From NCBI GenBank assembly GCA_011390345.1, contig JAABSP010000001.1:1-64000 (forward strand): a stretch of 64,000 bases of DNA. The letters are read 5' to 3'. This document shows positions 43,729 through 53,289 of this stretch, piece by piece. A model generated the notes under the pieces. It had not been told where the DNA came from. It searched no databases and saw only the letters and a list, made by a program, of their open reading frames with translations. The translations under genes were made by a program, and so were the position numbers. Source of the stretch: Desulfobacteraceae bacterium (lineage in GTDB: Bacteria > Desulfobacterota > Desulfobacteria > Desulfobacterales > JAABSP01). The first letter of the stretch is position 1. Every line of letters starts with the position of its first letter.

Positions 43729-45145
43729 CAGGCTCAACAACGGATTGATCTGCATCGTCGAAGATGACAAAGCCCTCGGTACCCTGCTGCTCGAAGAAGT
43801 GCAAGACGCCGGCCTGAAGGCGTACTGGGCCCCCACGGCCGAGGAAGCCGCCCGGGTCATGGAACAAAAATGGCCCGACCTTATCGTGAGCGATCTGAAG
43901 CTGCCGGGGATGGACGGCCTGACCTTTCTCAAAAGCGTCCTCCACAAGGTCCCTGATTCCCCTCCGGGGTTTCTCATCATCACGGCCTTCGGAACCATTC
44001 CAAAGGCCGTGGAAGCCCTGAAGGCGGGCGCCGACGACTTTCTGACCAAACCCCTGGATCTGGAGCATTTCATGCTGTCGGTAAAGCGCGCACTGGAACG
44101 CAAGCGGCTCAGGGAGATGGTCGACCGGATGCGGGGACTGCTGTCTTCGGAAAGTTTCCACGGCATGTTCGGGAAAAGCATGTCCATGCGCCTGCTTTTC
44201 GATCAGATTCGACAGGTGGCCAGGGCTCAGGGACCGGTTCTGATTCTCGGGGAAAGCGGATCGGGCAAAGAACTTGTGGCCCGGGCGGTTCACCAGGAAA
44301 GCGCCCGGGCCAATGGGCCGTTTTTGCCCGTCAATTGCGCGGGAATACCGGAAAACCTGATGGAAAGCGAATTTTTCGGCCATGCGGCGGGGGCCTTCAC
44401 CGGCGCCAGCCAGAGCCGCCGGGGGCTGTTTGCCGAGGCCGCAGGCGGTTCCCTGCTGCTGGACGAGGTTTCGGAAATGCCGCTTTTCCTCCAGGCCAAA
44501 CTCCTGCGCGTCCTCCAGGATGGAAAACTCAGGCGGGTGGGGGAAAACACGGAACAGGAGGTGGACGTGCGGGTGCTGGCCGCAACCCATCGGGATATCG
44601 AGGCGGAAATCCGCCAGAACCATTTCCGGGAAGACCTGTTCTTCCGCCTGGAGACGTTCACCCTTCGGGTGCCGCCGCTCCGGGATCGGGGCGAAGACGT
44701 CGAGTTTCTCGCCGCCCGGTTCCTACAGCAGTTTGCCCTGGCGCTCGACAAAAACGTCAAAGGGTTTTCCGGCAAAGCGCTGGAGATGATCGTCCAATAC
44801 CCCTTTCCAGGCAATGTCCGCGAACTCAGCAACGCGGTGGAGCGGTCCGTGACGTTTGCCGGGGGCGGCTGGATCCGCGAGGAACATCTGCCGGCCAGAA
44901 TCCGACAACATGAGGGGGAGGCGCCAATATCCAAGAGCGATATTCATAGCCTGATGAAGCCCGAGGAAAATCTCCAGACACTGGCCGAAATGGAACGGCG
45001 CTACATTGACCATGTGCTGGCGGCATCGGGAGGAAACAAACGCCGGGCCGCGGCCATACTGGGCATCGGCCGAAGGACCCTCTACCGGAAACTCGGCAGG
45101 CAAGTGGAAAGCCGGGAAAATGCAGGCCCCCTTCCGTCAAGATAA
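43715..45145 (+). CDS. NtrC-family sigma-54 response regulator
   Basis: A 476-residue activator: receiver with IVEDD and Asp60 (LIVSDLKLPGMDG), AAA+ domain with Walker A GESGSGKE, sigma-54 loop GAFTGA, intact Walker B LLLDEVSE, and a Fis-type helix-turn-helix (NKRRAAAILGIGRRTLYRKL). Partner of the overlapping kinase. The divergent DUF4168 operon with its sigma-54 promoter is the obvious target. Confidence 0.95.
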   Translation: MAENDRLNNGLICIVEDDKALGTLLLEEVQDAGLKAYWAPTAEEAARVMEQKWPDLIVSDLKLPGMDGLTFLKSVLHKVPDSPPGFLIITAFGTIPKAVEALKAGADDFLTKPLDLEHFMLSVKRALERKRLREMVDRMRGLLSSESFHGMFGKSMSMRLLFDQIRQVARAQGPVLILGESGSGKELVARAVHQESARANGPFLPVNCAGIPENLMESEFFGHAAGAFTGASQSRRGLFAEAAGGSLLLDEVSEMPLFLQAKLLRVLQDGKLRRVGENTEQEVDVRVLAATHRDIEAEIRQNHFREDLFFRLETFTLRVPPLRDRGEDVEFLAARFLQQFALALDKNVKGFSGKALEMIVQYPFPGNVRELSNAVERSVTFAGGGWIREEHLPARIRQHEGEAPISKSDIHSLMKPEENLQTLAEMERRYIDHVLAASGGNKRRAAAILGIGRRTLYRKLGRQVESRENAGPLPSR

Positions 45146-45165
45146 AGTATGGACCCCATATACAA

Positions 45166-45531
45166 GGGGATTTCACCGCAGAGGATCTTCCCAAATGACC
45201 AAAAGGGGAGGGATATGACGCGGCATGGCTATCCCACATCCTCCACGGGGAGAATCCTGAAAACTGCCGCAAGATCGTCTCCAAGGCCGCTGCAGCCCTG
45301 AACCCGGGCGGCCTTCTGCTCATCCACGAGTTCATCCTGGACGACAACCGGGATCGGCCCCTCTTTCCCGCGCTCTTCTCCCTCAACATGCTGCTGGGGA
45401 CCGACGGAGGGCAGGCCTATTCCGAGGGGGAACTGTCGGAGATGATGGCCCGTGCAGGACTCTCGAAGATCCACAGGGTTCCCTTTGTGGGGCCAAATGA
45501 TTCGGGGATCATGACCGGAACCAGATCCTGA
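45166..45531 (+). pseudogene. 3' fragment of a methyltransferase gene
   Basis: The frame encodes GYDAAWLSHILHGENPENCR, LLIHEFILDDNRDRPLFPAL and NMLLGTDGGQAYSEGELSEMM, a diverged copy of the end of the methyltransferase at 39627-40646. It starts abruptly at GGGGATTTCAC and carries an in-frame TGA after EDLPK. No start or SAM motif remains. Confidence 0.9.
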
Positions 45532-45614
45532 TCCTGATCTGAAACCTGGTCCGAAACCTGGTCCGGATTCTGATCCAGAGTGATCCGGAGTGATCCGGGA
45601 CCCGGGAGCGGTCT

Positions 45615-46508
45615 TTAATCGTTCTTCTGGTTTTTTTGCAGAATCCCGATGATCTTTTCCAGCACCTCGTCGGCATCGGTCTTGGGAACCGTGCAGGAGC
45701 CGGCACCGGCATGGCCCCCGCCGCCGAATTGAGAAAGCATCAGCCCCACATTGACATTGCAGTTCCGGTTGAAGATGCTGTGGCCCACGCTGATGATGAC
45801 CATTTCCGGCCGCTCCCGGTCATTGCGGACCCGCACCTGAACCACGGACTCGGGATAGAGAGAGTAGATCAGGAAACGGTTGCCGGAGGGGGCATCGGCA
45901 AAGGAGCGGAAGTCGGAAACCGCCACATGATCGATTTGCCGGGTCTGCTCCTTCAAGATGGCCTCATACCGGCGGTTTCGTTCAATTACGGCCTGGCAGC
46001 GCTCCTGCACCTCCGGATCACCCATGACCCGATCCATCTTCTGCGATCTCAGGAGATGGACAAGCCGGTTCCAGTACGGCTCATCGTCCCTGTCAGCGCT
46101 CGACAGGGTCATGGAGAGGAGAATATAGGGGTGATTCTCCGGATGCTTCACCTCCTCGACCGTCAGCTCGGCCGCGTCGATCTTGTCGGCCTGATCCACC
46201 AGTTCCCGGTAATCGCCTTTGAATCGACCCGCATAATGTTCAAAAATGACCCGGGCTGCAGAGGGGGCCATGCGGAACGCCCCTTTAAAGGGTTTTTGAG
46301 GCCGATTCGTATAATGGTGGTCGAACCAGAGTTCGCAGTCAGGATCATAGGGGAGATTGGCCATAATATCGCCGGGCCGGATTTCGGCCATCCCCTTTTG
46401 CACCTGATTCGGCTCCACCCAATTGACCGGACCCTCGACATCCTCGACCTCATAGAGCAGCACAGCACAGACTACACCGTCGAAATCGGCTCGGGTTACG
46501 ATTCTCAT
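45615..46508 (-). CDS. DHH/DHHA1 family phosphoesterase
   Basis: A 297-residue protein with the DHH domain (RIVTRADFDGVVCAVLL, LWFDHHYTNRP) and a C-terminal DHHA1 domain with GGGGHAGAGSC. Its shape fits NrnA/oligoribonuclease-like or cyclic-dinucleotide phosphodiesterases. GGAGG lies 9 bases before the ATG at 46508 (an ATG at 46514 is also possible). It is the intact version of the fragment at 40696. A short repetitive tract (AAACCTGGTCCG twice) lies downstream near 45540. Confidence 0.88.
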   Translation of the reverse strand: MRIVTRADFDGVVCAVLLYEVEDVEGPVNWVEPNQVQKGMAEIRPGDIMANLPYDPDCELWFDHHYTNRPQKPFKGAFRMAPSAARVIFEHYAGRFKGDYRELVDQADKIDAAELTVEEVKHPENHPYILLSMTLSSADRDDEPYWNRLVHLLRSQKMDRVMGDPEVQERCQAVIERNRRYEAILKEQTRQIDHVAVSDFRSFADAPSGNRFLIYSLYPESVVQVRVRNDRERPEMVIISVGHSIFNRNCNVNVGLMLSQFGGGGHAGAGSCTVPKTDADEVLEKIIGILQKNQKND

Positions 46509-46788
46509 AGACATCTTCCTCCAGAAAAATTTGATATGAGGCTTTTGCCTCTGTATAATAAAAATCAGGATAATAAAAAAAGGTAACACTATATATTTTT
46601 CAATCCTAAATATCAAGCTAAGGAGGCCGATCATGCCGATATTTCCCGTACCAGAGGGAGAGAATCGGAGCCATTGGAAAAATTTAAAGCAAAATTATTT
46701 AAAGGGGAGGGCGGCTTGAGTCTTGAAAGCCCCCTGCATTTGTGATAACTCAACCTGCTGCCGAAAAGGCTGTAAAAAAAGGAGTTCC

Positions 46789-47904
46789 ATGCACCGTAAG
46801 TTCATTCTGTCGATACTCTTTGCAATGCTCTGCTCCACCCCGGGAATCGTTACGGGGCAAAGCATTCCGGAATCCGCACCCATCCCGTCGCTGATCGAGA
46901 GCCTCCGCTTCGATACCCCGGTCGATTTCTGCGGAGAGAAGGTCCCCCTCGATGATCCGGACATCCGGGAGCGGATGGAGAAGGAGTTTTTGCTGATCCT
47001 CTGGGATCGGGCACAGATCGTTCTCTGGATGAAGCGGGCCGGCCGGTATATGCCCTATTTCGAGAAGACTCTGCGCCAGAACGGGCTGCCGGACGATCTC
47101 AAATATGTGGCCGTCATCGAAAGCTCGCTTCTGCCCACTATCGGCTCCTCTATGGGCGCGGTGGGATACTGGCAGTTCATCCGGTCAACGGGCCAGAGGT
47201 ACAACCTCACGATCGACCGGGATTTCGATGAGCGCCGAAGCCTGGAAGATTCCACCATCGCGGCCATTCGCTATTTCAAGGATCTCCATGCAGAGTTCAG
47301 GAACTGGACCCTGTCGGTGGCTGCTTACAACATGGGGGAGGCCGGGCTCCGCTCACGGATCCAACGCCAGAAGGTAAACAACTACTACCATCTCGATCTG
47401 CCTACGGAGACCGAACGCCACCTCTTCAAGATCATCTCGGTCAAACTCATCTTGGAAAATCCCCGGCGGTACGGCTTTCACTTCGAAGCATCGGATCTCT
47501 ATTCCTCACGTCCCCATGACCGGGTCGTAGTGAAGTGCTACCGTGATATCCCTTTCACTCTGATCGCGGAGGCCGCGGGAACCTACTACAAAAAGATCAA
47601 AGACCTCAACCCCCACATTCTGGGAAGCGATTTGGCCAAGGGAAATCATACCATCAAGATTCCGAAGGGGGCCGGCGAGGGCTTTCATAAGCGTTATCTC
47701 TCACTTCTGGAGAAATGGAACGCCGAGAAGAACCAGAGGCAAAGCTCCGTCAGAAAGATCATTTACCGGGTGAAGCGGGGCGACAGCCTGGGACGGATCG
47801 CACAGCGCCACGGCGTTTCGATTGCAAAGCTCGCGAAGTGGAACGGGCTGAACTACAAAAAGCCGATCTACCCGGGACAGCGGATCATCATCTACAAAGA
47901 TTGA
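46789..47904 (+). CDS. MltD-like lytic transglycosylase with LysM
   Basis: A 371-residue exported protein. The signal peptide is about residues 1-19 (IVTGQ). The catalytic SLT domain includes LKYVAVIESSLLP with the catalytic glutamate, SSMGAVGYWQFIRSTGQRYNL and NWTLSVAAYNMGEAGL. A LysM domain closes the protein (IYRVKRGDSLGRIAQRHGVSIAKLAKWNGL). It would cut peptidoglycan in the periplasm. AAGGAG precedes the ATG at 46789. It stands alone, 42 bases upstream of the enoyl-CoA hydratase. Confidence 0.92.
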   Translation: MHRKFILSILFAMLCSTPGIVTGQSIPESAPIPSLIESLRFDTPVDFCGEKVPLDDPDIRERMEKEFLLILWDRAQIVLWMKRAGRYMPYFEKTLRQNGLPDDLKYVAVIESSLLPTIGSSMGAVGYWQFIRSTGQRYNLTIDRDFDERRSLEDSTIAAIRYFKDLHAEFRNWTLSVAAYNMGEAGLRSRIQRQKVNNYYHLDLPTETERHLFKIISVKLILENPRRYGFHFEASDLYSSRPHDRVVVKCYRDIPFTLIAEAAGTYYKKIKDLNPHILGSDLAKGNHTIKIPKGAGEGFHKRYLSLLEKWNAEKNQRQSSVRKIIYRVKRGDSLGRIAQRHGVSIAKLAKWNGLNYKKPIYPGQRIIIYKD

Positions 47905-47946
47905 CAAAAATTGACAATTCAATAAACAGGAGAAACAGCAGAAAAG

Positions 47947-48714
47947 ATGGATTACGAATGTATTCTCTATGAGAAAAAGGACTGGGTCGCCATCATAAAG
48001 CTCAACCGGCCCAAAGTGCTCAACGCCATGAACAAGCAGCTCTGGCTCGATGTCCAGAGTGCCTTGGCCGATGCCGGCGCGGACCAGGCCGTCAAGGCGG
48101 TCATCTTCACTGGCGAGGGCCGGGCATTTTCCACGGGCGCGGATCTGAAGGAATCAAAGACCCGTTCGGCCGAGGATTACCGGGATTATCTGACAGAGCT
48201 TCAGGAGACATCGAAAAAGATCATCCGGTATCCCAAGCCGACCATCGCGGCCGTCAACGGCTATGCGCTCGGCTCCGGCTACGAGCTGGCCCTGGCCTGC
48301 GACATCCGGATCGCAGCCGTTGATGCGCAGATCGGCTCTCCCGAGGCAAGGGTGACATCATCGGTGACGGGCGGGGCCATGCGGCTCATCCAGGATCTGG
48401 TGGGGCCCGGCAAGGCCCGGGAGCTGCTCTTCACCGCCGAAAACATCGACGGGAAAGAGGCCGAACGGATCGGACTGGTCAACAGAGCGGTCCCCGCAGC
48501 CGAGCTGATGGATGCCGCGATCGCGATGGCAGAGAAGATCGCGGCCAACTCGGCCTTCTCCATCCAGATGATCAAGAAGGGGCTTATCATGGCCAAAGAG
48601 GGCGCAAGCCTCGACGCGCTCATGGATTTCGAGATCGAAGGATGCCTGGCCTGCGTCTCCACCAAGGAGCGGCACCACTCCCTCGAGAATTTTGAAGGAC
48701 GGAAAAGACAATAA
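47947..48714 (+). CDS. Enoyl-CoA hydratase/isomerase family protein
   Basis: A 255-residue crotonase-fold enzyme. The oxyanion segments FSTGADLKE and NGYALGSGYELALACD are present. Both glutamates used by true hydratases appear to be conserved (YELALACD and IGSPEARV), so hydration of a 2-enoyl-CoA is likely. It is 29 bases upstream of the ADP-forming synthetase, which suggests a shared CoA pathway. Confidence 0.92.
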   Translation: MDYECILYEKKDWVAIIKLNRPKVLNAMNKQLWLDVQSALADAGADQAVKAVIFTGEGRAFSTGADLKESKTRSAEDYRDYLTELQETSKKIIRYPKPTIAAVNGYALGSGYELALACDIRIAAVDAQIGSPEARVTSSVTGGAMRLIQDLVGPGKARELLFTAENIDGKEAERIGLVNRAVPAAELMDAAIAMAEKIAANSAFSIQMIKKGLIMAKEGASLDALMDFEIEGCLACVSTKERHHSLENFEGRKRQ

Positions 48715-48743
48715 CCTTATTGAAGGAGCAATAGAAGCAGATC

Positions 48744-50900
48744 ATGTCTTTGGATAAGATATTGAAGGCCAAGTCCGTCGCGATCGTCGGCGCATCCAAA
48801 AATGAGACCAAGCGGGGGTATCAGGCCATCCGCACCCTTATCGACGAGCGGTTCGAGGGGGTCATTTACCCGGTCAACCCCAAAGAGGAGAGCATCCTCG
48901 GTTACAAATGCTATGCCAGGGTCGCGGATATCGAGGGGCCCGTGGATATGGCCCTGATCACCACCCCGGCCAGGAGCCTTCTCACAGTGCTGCGGGACTG
49001 CGGCAAAAAGGGGGTATCGGGCGCGGTGATCATCGCGGGCGGCTTCGGCGAGACCGGCGTGGACGGCCGGGAGCTGGAGCAGAAGGTGGTGGAGGTGGCC
49101 CAGAAGAACGATATCCGTCTCATCGGCCCTAACACCTCCGGCATGATGAATCTGAAGGATCACCTCAACCTCGTGGGGCTGCGCCAGGCCCCGGAGGGAA
49201 ACATCGCTCTCCTATCCCAGAGCGGCAACATGGCCCTCACCCTCATCACCGAGGCCAAGCTCAAAAGCCAGAAAGGCTTCTCCTACTATGTCGGGGTGGG
49301 CAACGAGGCGGACCTGAGGTTCCACGAATACCTGGAGTTTTTTCGAAAGGACAAGGATACCCGGGCCATCCTCATGTATGTGGAGGGGATGCGCGACGGC
49401 CGGAAATTCCTCCAGCAGGCATACAAGACCACCCTGGAAAAGCCGGTGATCCTGCTGAAAAGCGGCCGCTCCTCCATCGGCAAGCGGTCGGCCGGCTCCC
49501 ACACCGGTGCTCTTGCGGGGATCTCGGAAGTGGCCAGAACCGCATTCAAAAGGGCCGGGATCGTGGTCATCAAGCGCTCCGATCAGCTCTTTCCCGCGGC
49601 CGAGACCCTCTCCAGTCTGCCGCCCATGAAGAACAATCAGGTGGCGATCCTGGCCGACGGCGGGGGGCATGCCACCATCGCGGCCGATATGCTCACGGAC
49701 CTGGGCGTCACCATGCCGGAGCTTTCGGAGAAGACCCAGGCCAAGCTGAAGAAGATTCTGCCGGCCGCGGCCGCGGTGCGAAACCCGGTCGATGTCGCGG
49801 GCGGAACCGATGCGGACCCAACGGTCTTTGCGGACTGTGCCGATATCCTTCTGAAGGACCCGCACGTCGGGGGTCTTCTTCTGGTGGGGCTCTTTGGCGG
49901 TTACGGCATCAGGTTTGCCGAGAGCCTTGCGCTGATGGAGGAGGATGCTGCGCATCAGATGGGAAAGATGGTGGTGAAGCGGGACAAGCCCATTGTCGTC
50001 CACAGCCTTTACAGCTCTGAAAGGCCCCACGCGCTCCATCTGCTCCGATACTACAATATACCGGTATACGACTCCCTGGATATCGCCTGCAAGTGCATGG
50101 GGGTGCTGTCGGAGTACGGGACATTTTTGAGAAGCTACCATGCCAAGGCCAACTTTGTCTTCAACTGGCGGTCCAAGGCCAGGGCCGAGGGCGCGGCCAT
50201 CATCAAAAAAGCCCTGGAGGAGGGCCGAAATGTCCTGCTGGAGCCCGAGGCCAAGAAGCTGATGCAGCTTCACGGCGCGGCAAAGGGGGGCGATGTGCTG
50301 GTGAAGAGTGCAGACGAGGCCGTGGAGGCCGCAACCCGGATAGGCCGTTCCGTGGTCCTCAAGATCGTCTCTCCAGACATTCTCCACAAGAGCGACGCGG
50401 GCGGAGTCCGCCTCAACCTGGCCACGGCCGGGGAGATCCGGGAGAGTTTCGAAGACATAATGAACAGCGCGATCAGGTACAATCCTGATGCCGACATCCG
50501 CGGGGTGCTGGTCTCTCCCATGGCCGAAAAGGGGCTGGAGGTGATCATCGGCACCAAGATCGACGACCAGTTCGGTCCGGTGATCATGTTCGGACTGGGC
50601 GGCATCATGGTGGAGATTTTAAAGGATGTGGCTTTCCGGGTGCTGCCCATCTCGGAACGCTCCGCGAGAAAGATGATGGAGGATATCAAGTCCTATAAGA
50701 TCCTCGAGGGGATTCGGGGGGAGAAATCCTATGACCGGAAGGCGCTCAAGAATCTGCTGCTGATGGTCTCGGAGGTGATCGAATCCTATCCGGAGATCGA
50801 GGAGATGGACCTGAACCCGGTGCTGGTCTATCAGAAGGGGCTCGCGCTGGTGGATGCAAGGATCATCCTCAATCCGGAGCGGAAGCAGCCGAAATGGTGA
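48744..50900 (+). CDS. ADP-forming acyl-CoA synthetase (acetate-CoA ligase type)
   Basis: A 718-residue single-chain enzyme with the CoA-binding domain (KSVAIVGASKNETKRGYQA), two succinyl-CoA-synthetase-like domains with the SGSHTGALAG-type phospho-histidine loop, and a C-terminal ATP-grasp domain (VVLKIVSPDILHKSDAGGVRL, LEVIIGTKIDDQFGPVIMFG). It would make ATP from acyl-CoA, ADP and phosphate, typical of anaerobes degrading acids. It sits between enoyl-CoA hydratase and cinA. Confidence 0.92.
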   Translation: MSLDKILKAKSVAIVGASKNETKRGYQAIRTLIDERFEGVIYPVNPKEESILGYKCYARVADIEGPVDMALITTPARSLLTVLRDCGKKGVSGAVIIAGGFGETGVDGRELEQKVVEVAQKNDIRLIGPNTSGMMNLKDHLNLVGLRQAPEGNIALLSQSGNMALTLITEAKLKSQKGFSYYVGVGNEADLRFHEYLEFFRKDKDTRAILMYVEGMRDGRKFLQQAYKTTLEKPVILLKSGRSSIGKRSAGSHTGALAGISEVARTAFKRAGIVVIKRSDQLFPAAETLSSLPPMKNNQVAILADGGGHATIAADMLTDLGVTMPELSEKTQAKLKKILPAAAAVRNPVDVAGGTDADPTVFADCADILLKDPHVGGLLLVGLFGGYGIRFAESLALMEEDAAHQMGKMVVKRDKPIVVHSLYSSERPHALHLLRYYNIPVYDSLDIACKCMGVLSEYGTFLRSYHAKANFVFNWRSKARAEGAAIIKKALEEGRNVLLEPEAKKLMQLHGAAKGGDVLVKSADEAVEAATRIGRSVVLKIVSPDILHKSDAGGVRLNLATAGEIRESFEDIMNSAIRYNPDADIRGVLVSPMAEKGLEVIIGTKIDDQFGPVIMFGLGGIMVEILKDVAFRVLPISERSARKMMEDIKSYKILEGIRGEKSYDRKALKNLLLMVSEVIESYPEIEEMDLNPVLVYQKGLALVDARIILNPERKQPKW

Positions 50901-50931
50901 TGATAACCGGTGTCGGAAAGAGGGTGGAGAT

Positions 50932-52179
50932 ATGATTGCAGAGATTCTGGCCACCGGCGACGAGATCCGTTCCGGAAACCTGGTGGATACCAATTCAGGC
51001 CACATCGCGCAGCAGTTGGAGATCGCAGGCTGTGCCGTCACCCGCCACACCTGTGTGGGGGATGAGCCCGACGCGCTGCTGGACGTCATCCAAGAGATCG
51101 CAAAGAGGGCCGATGTGGCCATCGTGACCGGGGGACTGGGCCCCACTTCCGATGATATCACGGCCCCGGCTTTTGCAGCCGCGGCCGGGGTCGAAATGGT
51201 CCTGGATTCCGAAGCCCTGGAGAACGTGGTGGCCTATTTCCGGAAGCGGGAGCGGCCCATGAGCGAATCCAACAGAAAGCAGGCCCTGATCCCGGCCGGC
51301 GCAGCAATGATTCCGAACCGGGTCGGCACCGCGCCCGGCTTTTCCGTCAGAATCGGCCGCTGCACCTTCTTCTGTCTTCCTGGGGTTCCCTCGGAGATGA
51401 AGCAGATGATGGGGGTCGAGGTGATGCCGCGCCTTTTTGAACTGCAGGGGGATGGACGGGGATATCGAAAGGTGAAGGTTCTCTCCTCCTTCGGCCTGAC
51501 GGAATCGGTGGTGGGGGAGCGTCTGGAAAAGGTCGAATCGGTTTTCAGCAGGGTGAAGCTGGGCCTGCGGGCCCATTTCCCCGAGATTCAGGTGCGCCTC
51601 TACGGGAATGATGCGAGTGAGGATGGCCTGGATGCCCTTCTGGAAGAGGCCGCGGCCTGGGTCCGGGAAGAGTTGGGCCATCATCTCTTTTCCGAGGATG
51701 GCCAGACCCTGCACGCGGTGGTGGGAAATCTTCTCAGAGAGCGCAAGGAGACCCTTGCGGTGGCCGAAAGCTGCACCGGCGGGCTCATCGCGCATCAGTT
51801 GACAGATGTTCCGGGGACATCGGACTATTTCAATCTCGGAGCCGTCACCTATGCCAACGAGGCCAAAATAGAGATGCTGGGGGTCTCTCAAGAGACCCTT
51901 ATCCGGCACGGCGCGGTTCATGAAAAGACCGCAGAGGAGATGGCCGCGGGAATCCGGAAACTTGGCAGAACCACCTACGGCCTTTCCACCACCGGTATTG
52001 CCGGGCCCACGGGCGGATCGGCCGAAAAGCCCGTAGGCACGGTCTGCATCGGACTTGCCGGCCCCGATGGCCCCTGGTCCAAACGGTACTTCTTCTCCTT
52101 TCACGACCGGTTCATGAACAAGAAGATCTTTGCCATGACAGCCCTCAACCGGCTGCGTCTCACCCTGATCCGCGGCTGA
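50932..52179 (+). CDS. cinA: CinA, NMN amidohydrolase/competence-damage protein
   Basis: A 415-residue full-length protein. The N-terminal molybdopterin-binding-like domain has EILATGDEIRSGNLVDTNS and TGGLGPTSDDIT. The C-terminal CinA domain has AVAESCTGGLIAHQLTDVPG and STTGIAGPTGG. It deamidates NMN in pyridine-nucleotide recycling. GGTGGAG precedes the ATG at 50932. It is the last gene of this strand before a convergent DUF4412 gene. Confidence 0.95.
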   Translation: MIAEILATGDEIRSGNLVDTNSGHIAQQLEIAGCAVTRHTCVGDEPDALLDVIQEIAKRADVAIVTGGLGPTSDDITAPAFAAAAGVEMVLDSEALENVVAYFRKRERPMSESNRKQALIPAGAAMIPNRVGTAPGFSVRIGRCTFFCLPGVPSEMKQMMGVEVMPRLFELQGDGRGYRKVKVLSSFGLTESVVGERLEKVESVFSRVKLGLRAHFPEIQVRLYGNDASEDGLDALLEEAAAWVREELGHHLFSEDGQTLHAVVGNLLRERKETLAVAESCTGGLIAHQLTDVPGTSDYFNLGAVTYANEAKIEMLGVSQETLIRHGAVHEKTAEEMAAGIRKLGRTTYGLSTTGIAGPTGGSAEKPVGTVCIGLAGPDGPWSKRYFFSFHDRFMNKKIFAMTALNRLRLTLIRG

Positions 52180-52251
52180 CCCAAAGTCTTTGCTTCATTT
52201 TTTAAACCGATGGGCCTGATGCATTTTCTTTGATGATGCCGCGGGCGCTTA

Positions 52252-52285
52252 AAGGAGTGCGCAAATTCTATTTTGCGCACTCCTT
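52252..52285. repeat. TGCGCAAA palindrome, copy 1
   Basis: AAGGAGTGCGCAAA is repeated in reverse as TTTGCGCACTCCTT around a 6-base loop. It lies between the convergent cinA and DUF4412 genes and may act as a two-way terminator. The core recurs at 53750-53774. Confidence 0.65.
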
Positions 52286-52293
52286 GGAACGGC

Positions 52294-53067
52294 TCAATGG
52301 CCGAAGATCTGATCCTTGGCCATCCGTTCGTACCCCTTGGGAACATCGAATTCGGTGGGCGGGATCTCTTTTTCCTCGATTTCAACCACTTCCTCGGTCT
52401 CCGGATAGCCGTATTCATCATACATCACAGTCCGCAGGGGCCACCCCTTTTTCAGAAGCGCCATCACCACCGGTTCGGAGAGGGCCGCCTCTTCGCTGTT
52501 GCCCAGCGCGGCCTGAAAATCACGCATCATCCGGCCATAGCGGGTTATATCAAAATCCTTCTCAAGGGAGATCGACGGGGCAATCCAGAGTTCCTCCTTC
52601 TTCTCTCCGTTCACCAGCACCAGATACTGCTCCACCTTTCGGCCCGCTATCTTATCGGTCTTTCCGGTCGCCTGCACCGTCACCTGGGGCGGAGGCCCGG
52701 AGACCATCGGTTTGACCTGCTGGCGCAGCACCTTCTCCAGCGTCTCCCGCTGCTCTTTCGGAACCTGCTTCAACTGCTCGTCGAGCATTTTTTCGATATT
52801 TTCCCGGCTCATTCTGGCCTGCTGGGCAAAGGATTGGGGGGTCTCGCTCCAGAAGGTCTTCTCCTGGGGATTGATGAAGGTGATCCTGTTTTCGTTCAAA
52901 TCGAAGATCATGGTGTGATCGGGCGCGGTATACTTCAACTGGTTATCATCGATGGTCGTGATCCCCTTCTCTCCGCCCCCTTCTGACACAAACATCCATC
53001 CGGCAGCGCTCAAGGCCGGTGTCATCATCCCCCAAACAACTGCAACGAACAAAAAAAGAACTCTCAT
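52294..53067 (-). CDS. Exported DUF4412-like protein
   Basis: A 257-residue protein with a signal peptide (about residues 1-21, ending SAAG). The body fits the lipocalin-like DUF4412 pattern (YTAPDHTMIFDLNENRITFINPQEKTFW, KIAGRKVEQYLVLVNGEKKEELWIAP) with a central helical insertion of about 40 residues. Function unknown. GGAGGCG precedes the ATG. Confidence 0.8.
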   Translation of the reverse strand: MRVLFLFVAVVWGMMTPALSAAGWMFVSEGGGEKGITTIDDNQLKYTAPDHTMIFDLNENRITFINPQEKTFWSETPQSFAQQARMSRENIEKMLDEQLKQVPKEQRETLEKVLRQQVKPMVSGPPPQVTVQATGKTDKIAGRKVEQYLVLVNGEKKEELWIAPSISLEKDFDITRYGRMMRDFQAALGNSEEAALSEPVVMALLKKGWPLRTVMYDEYGYPETEEVVEIEEKEIPPTEFDVPKGYERMAKDQIFGH

Positions 53068-53208
53068 GTACGCCTCCTTTATGGGAACAATCGGTCATAA
53101 AGACGGCCAAAACCGCCGCCCAACGTCAAGCGCATCTATTATATTCCAAGGAAAAACGATTGTACAGAGAATTGCAAAAATCCCGGCAGGGTTTGAGATC
53201 ATTTTCAA

Positions 53209-53237
53209 TTGATTTCCCTTACGGTCTGACTTATACT
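53209..53237 (+). promoter_or_regulatory. Sigma-70 promoter of the small exported protein
   Basis: TTGATT (53209-53214), 17-base spacer, TATACT (53232-53237), about 52 bases before the ATG at 53290. Good match. Confidence 0.7.
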
Positions 53238-53289
53238 AGCGACTGACCGGAATTTTTGGTTTCAAATCAACCCCAAAAAGGAGGTAGAA

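Larger units (their letters stand above)
40851..45165. mobile_element. Inserted island between truncated neighbour copies
   Basis: The 4.3-kb stretch starts exactly where the left DHH copy is cut and ends where the right methyltransferase copy begins. It holds a short degraded stretch, two exported DUF4168 genes, a kinase and a sigma-54 regulator. No transposase, integrase or terminal repeat was found. The boundary structure points to recombination between diverged tandem copies rather than transposition. Confidence 0.6.
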
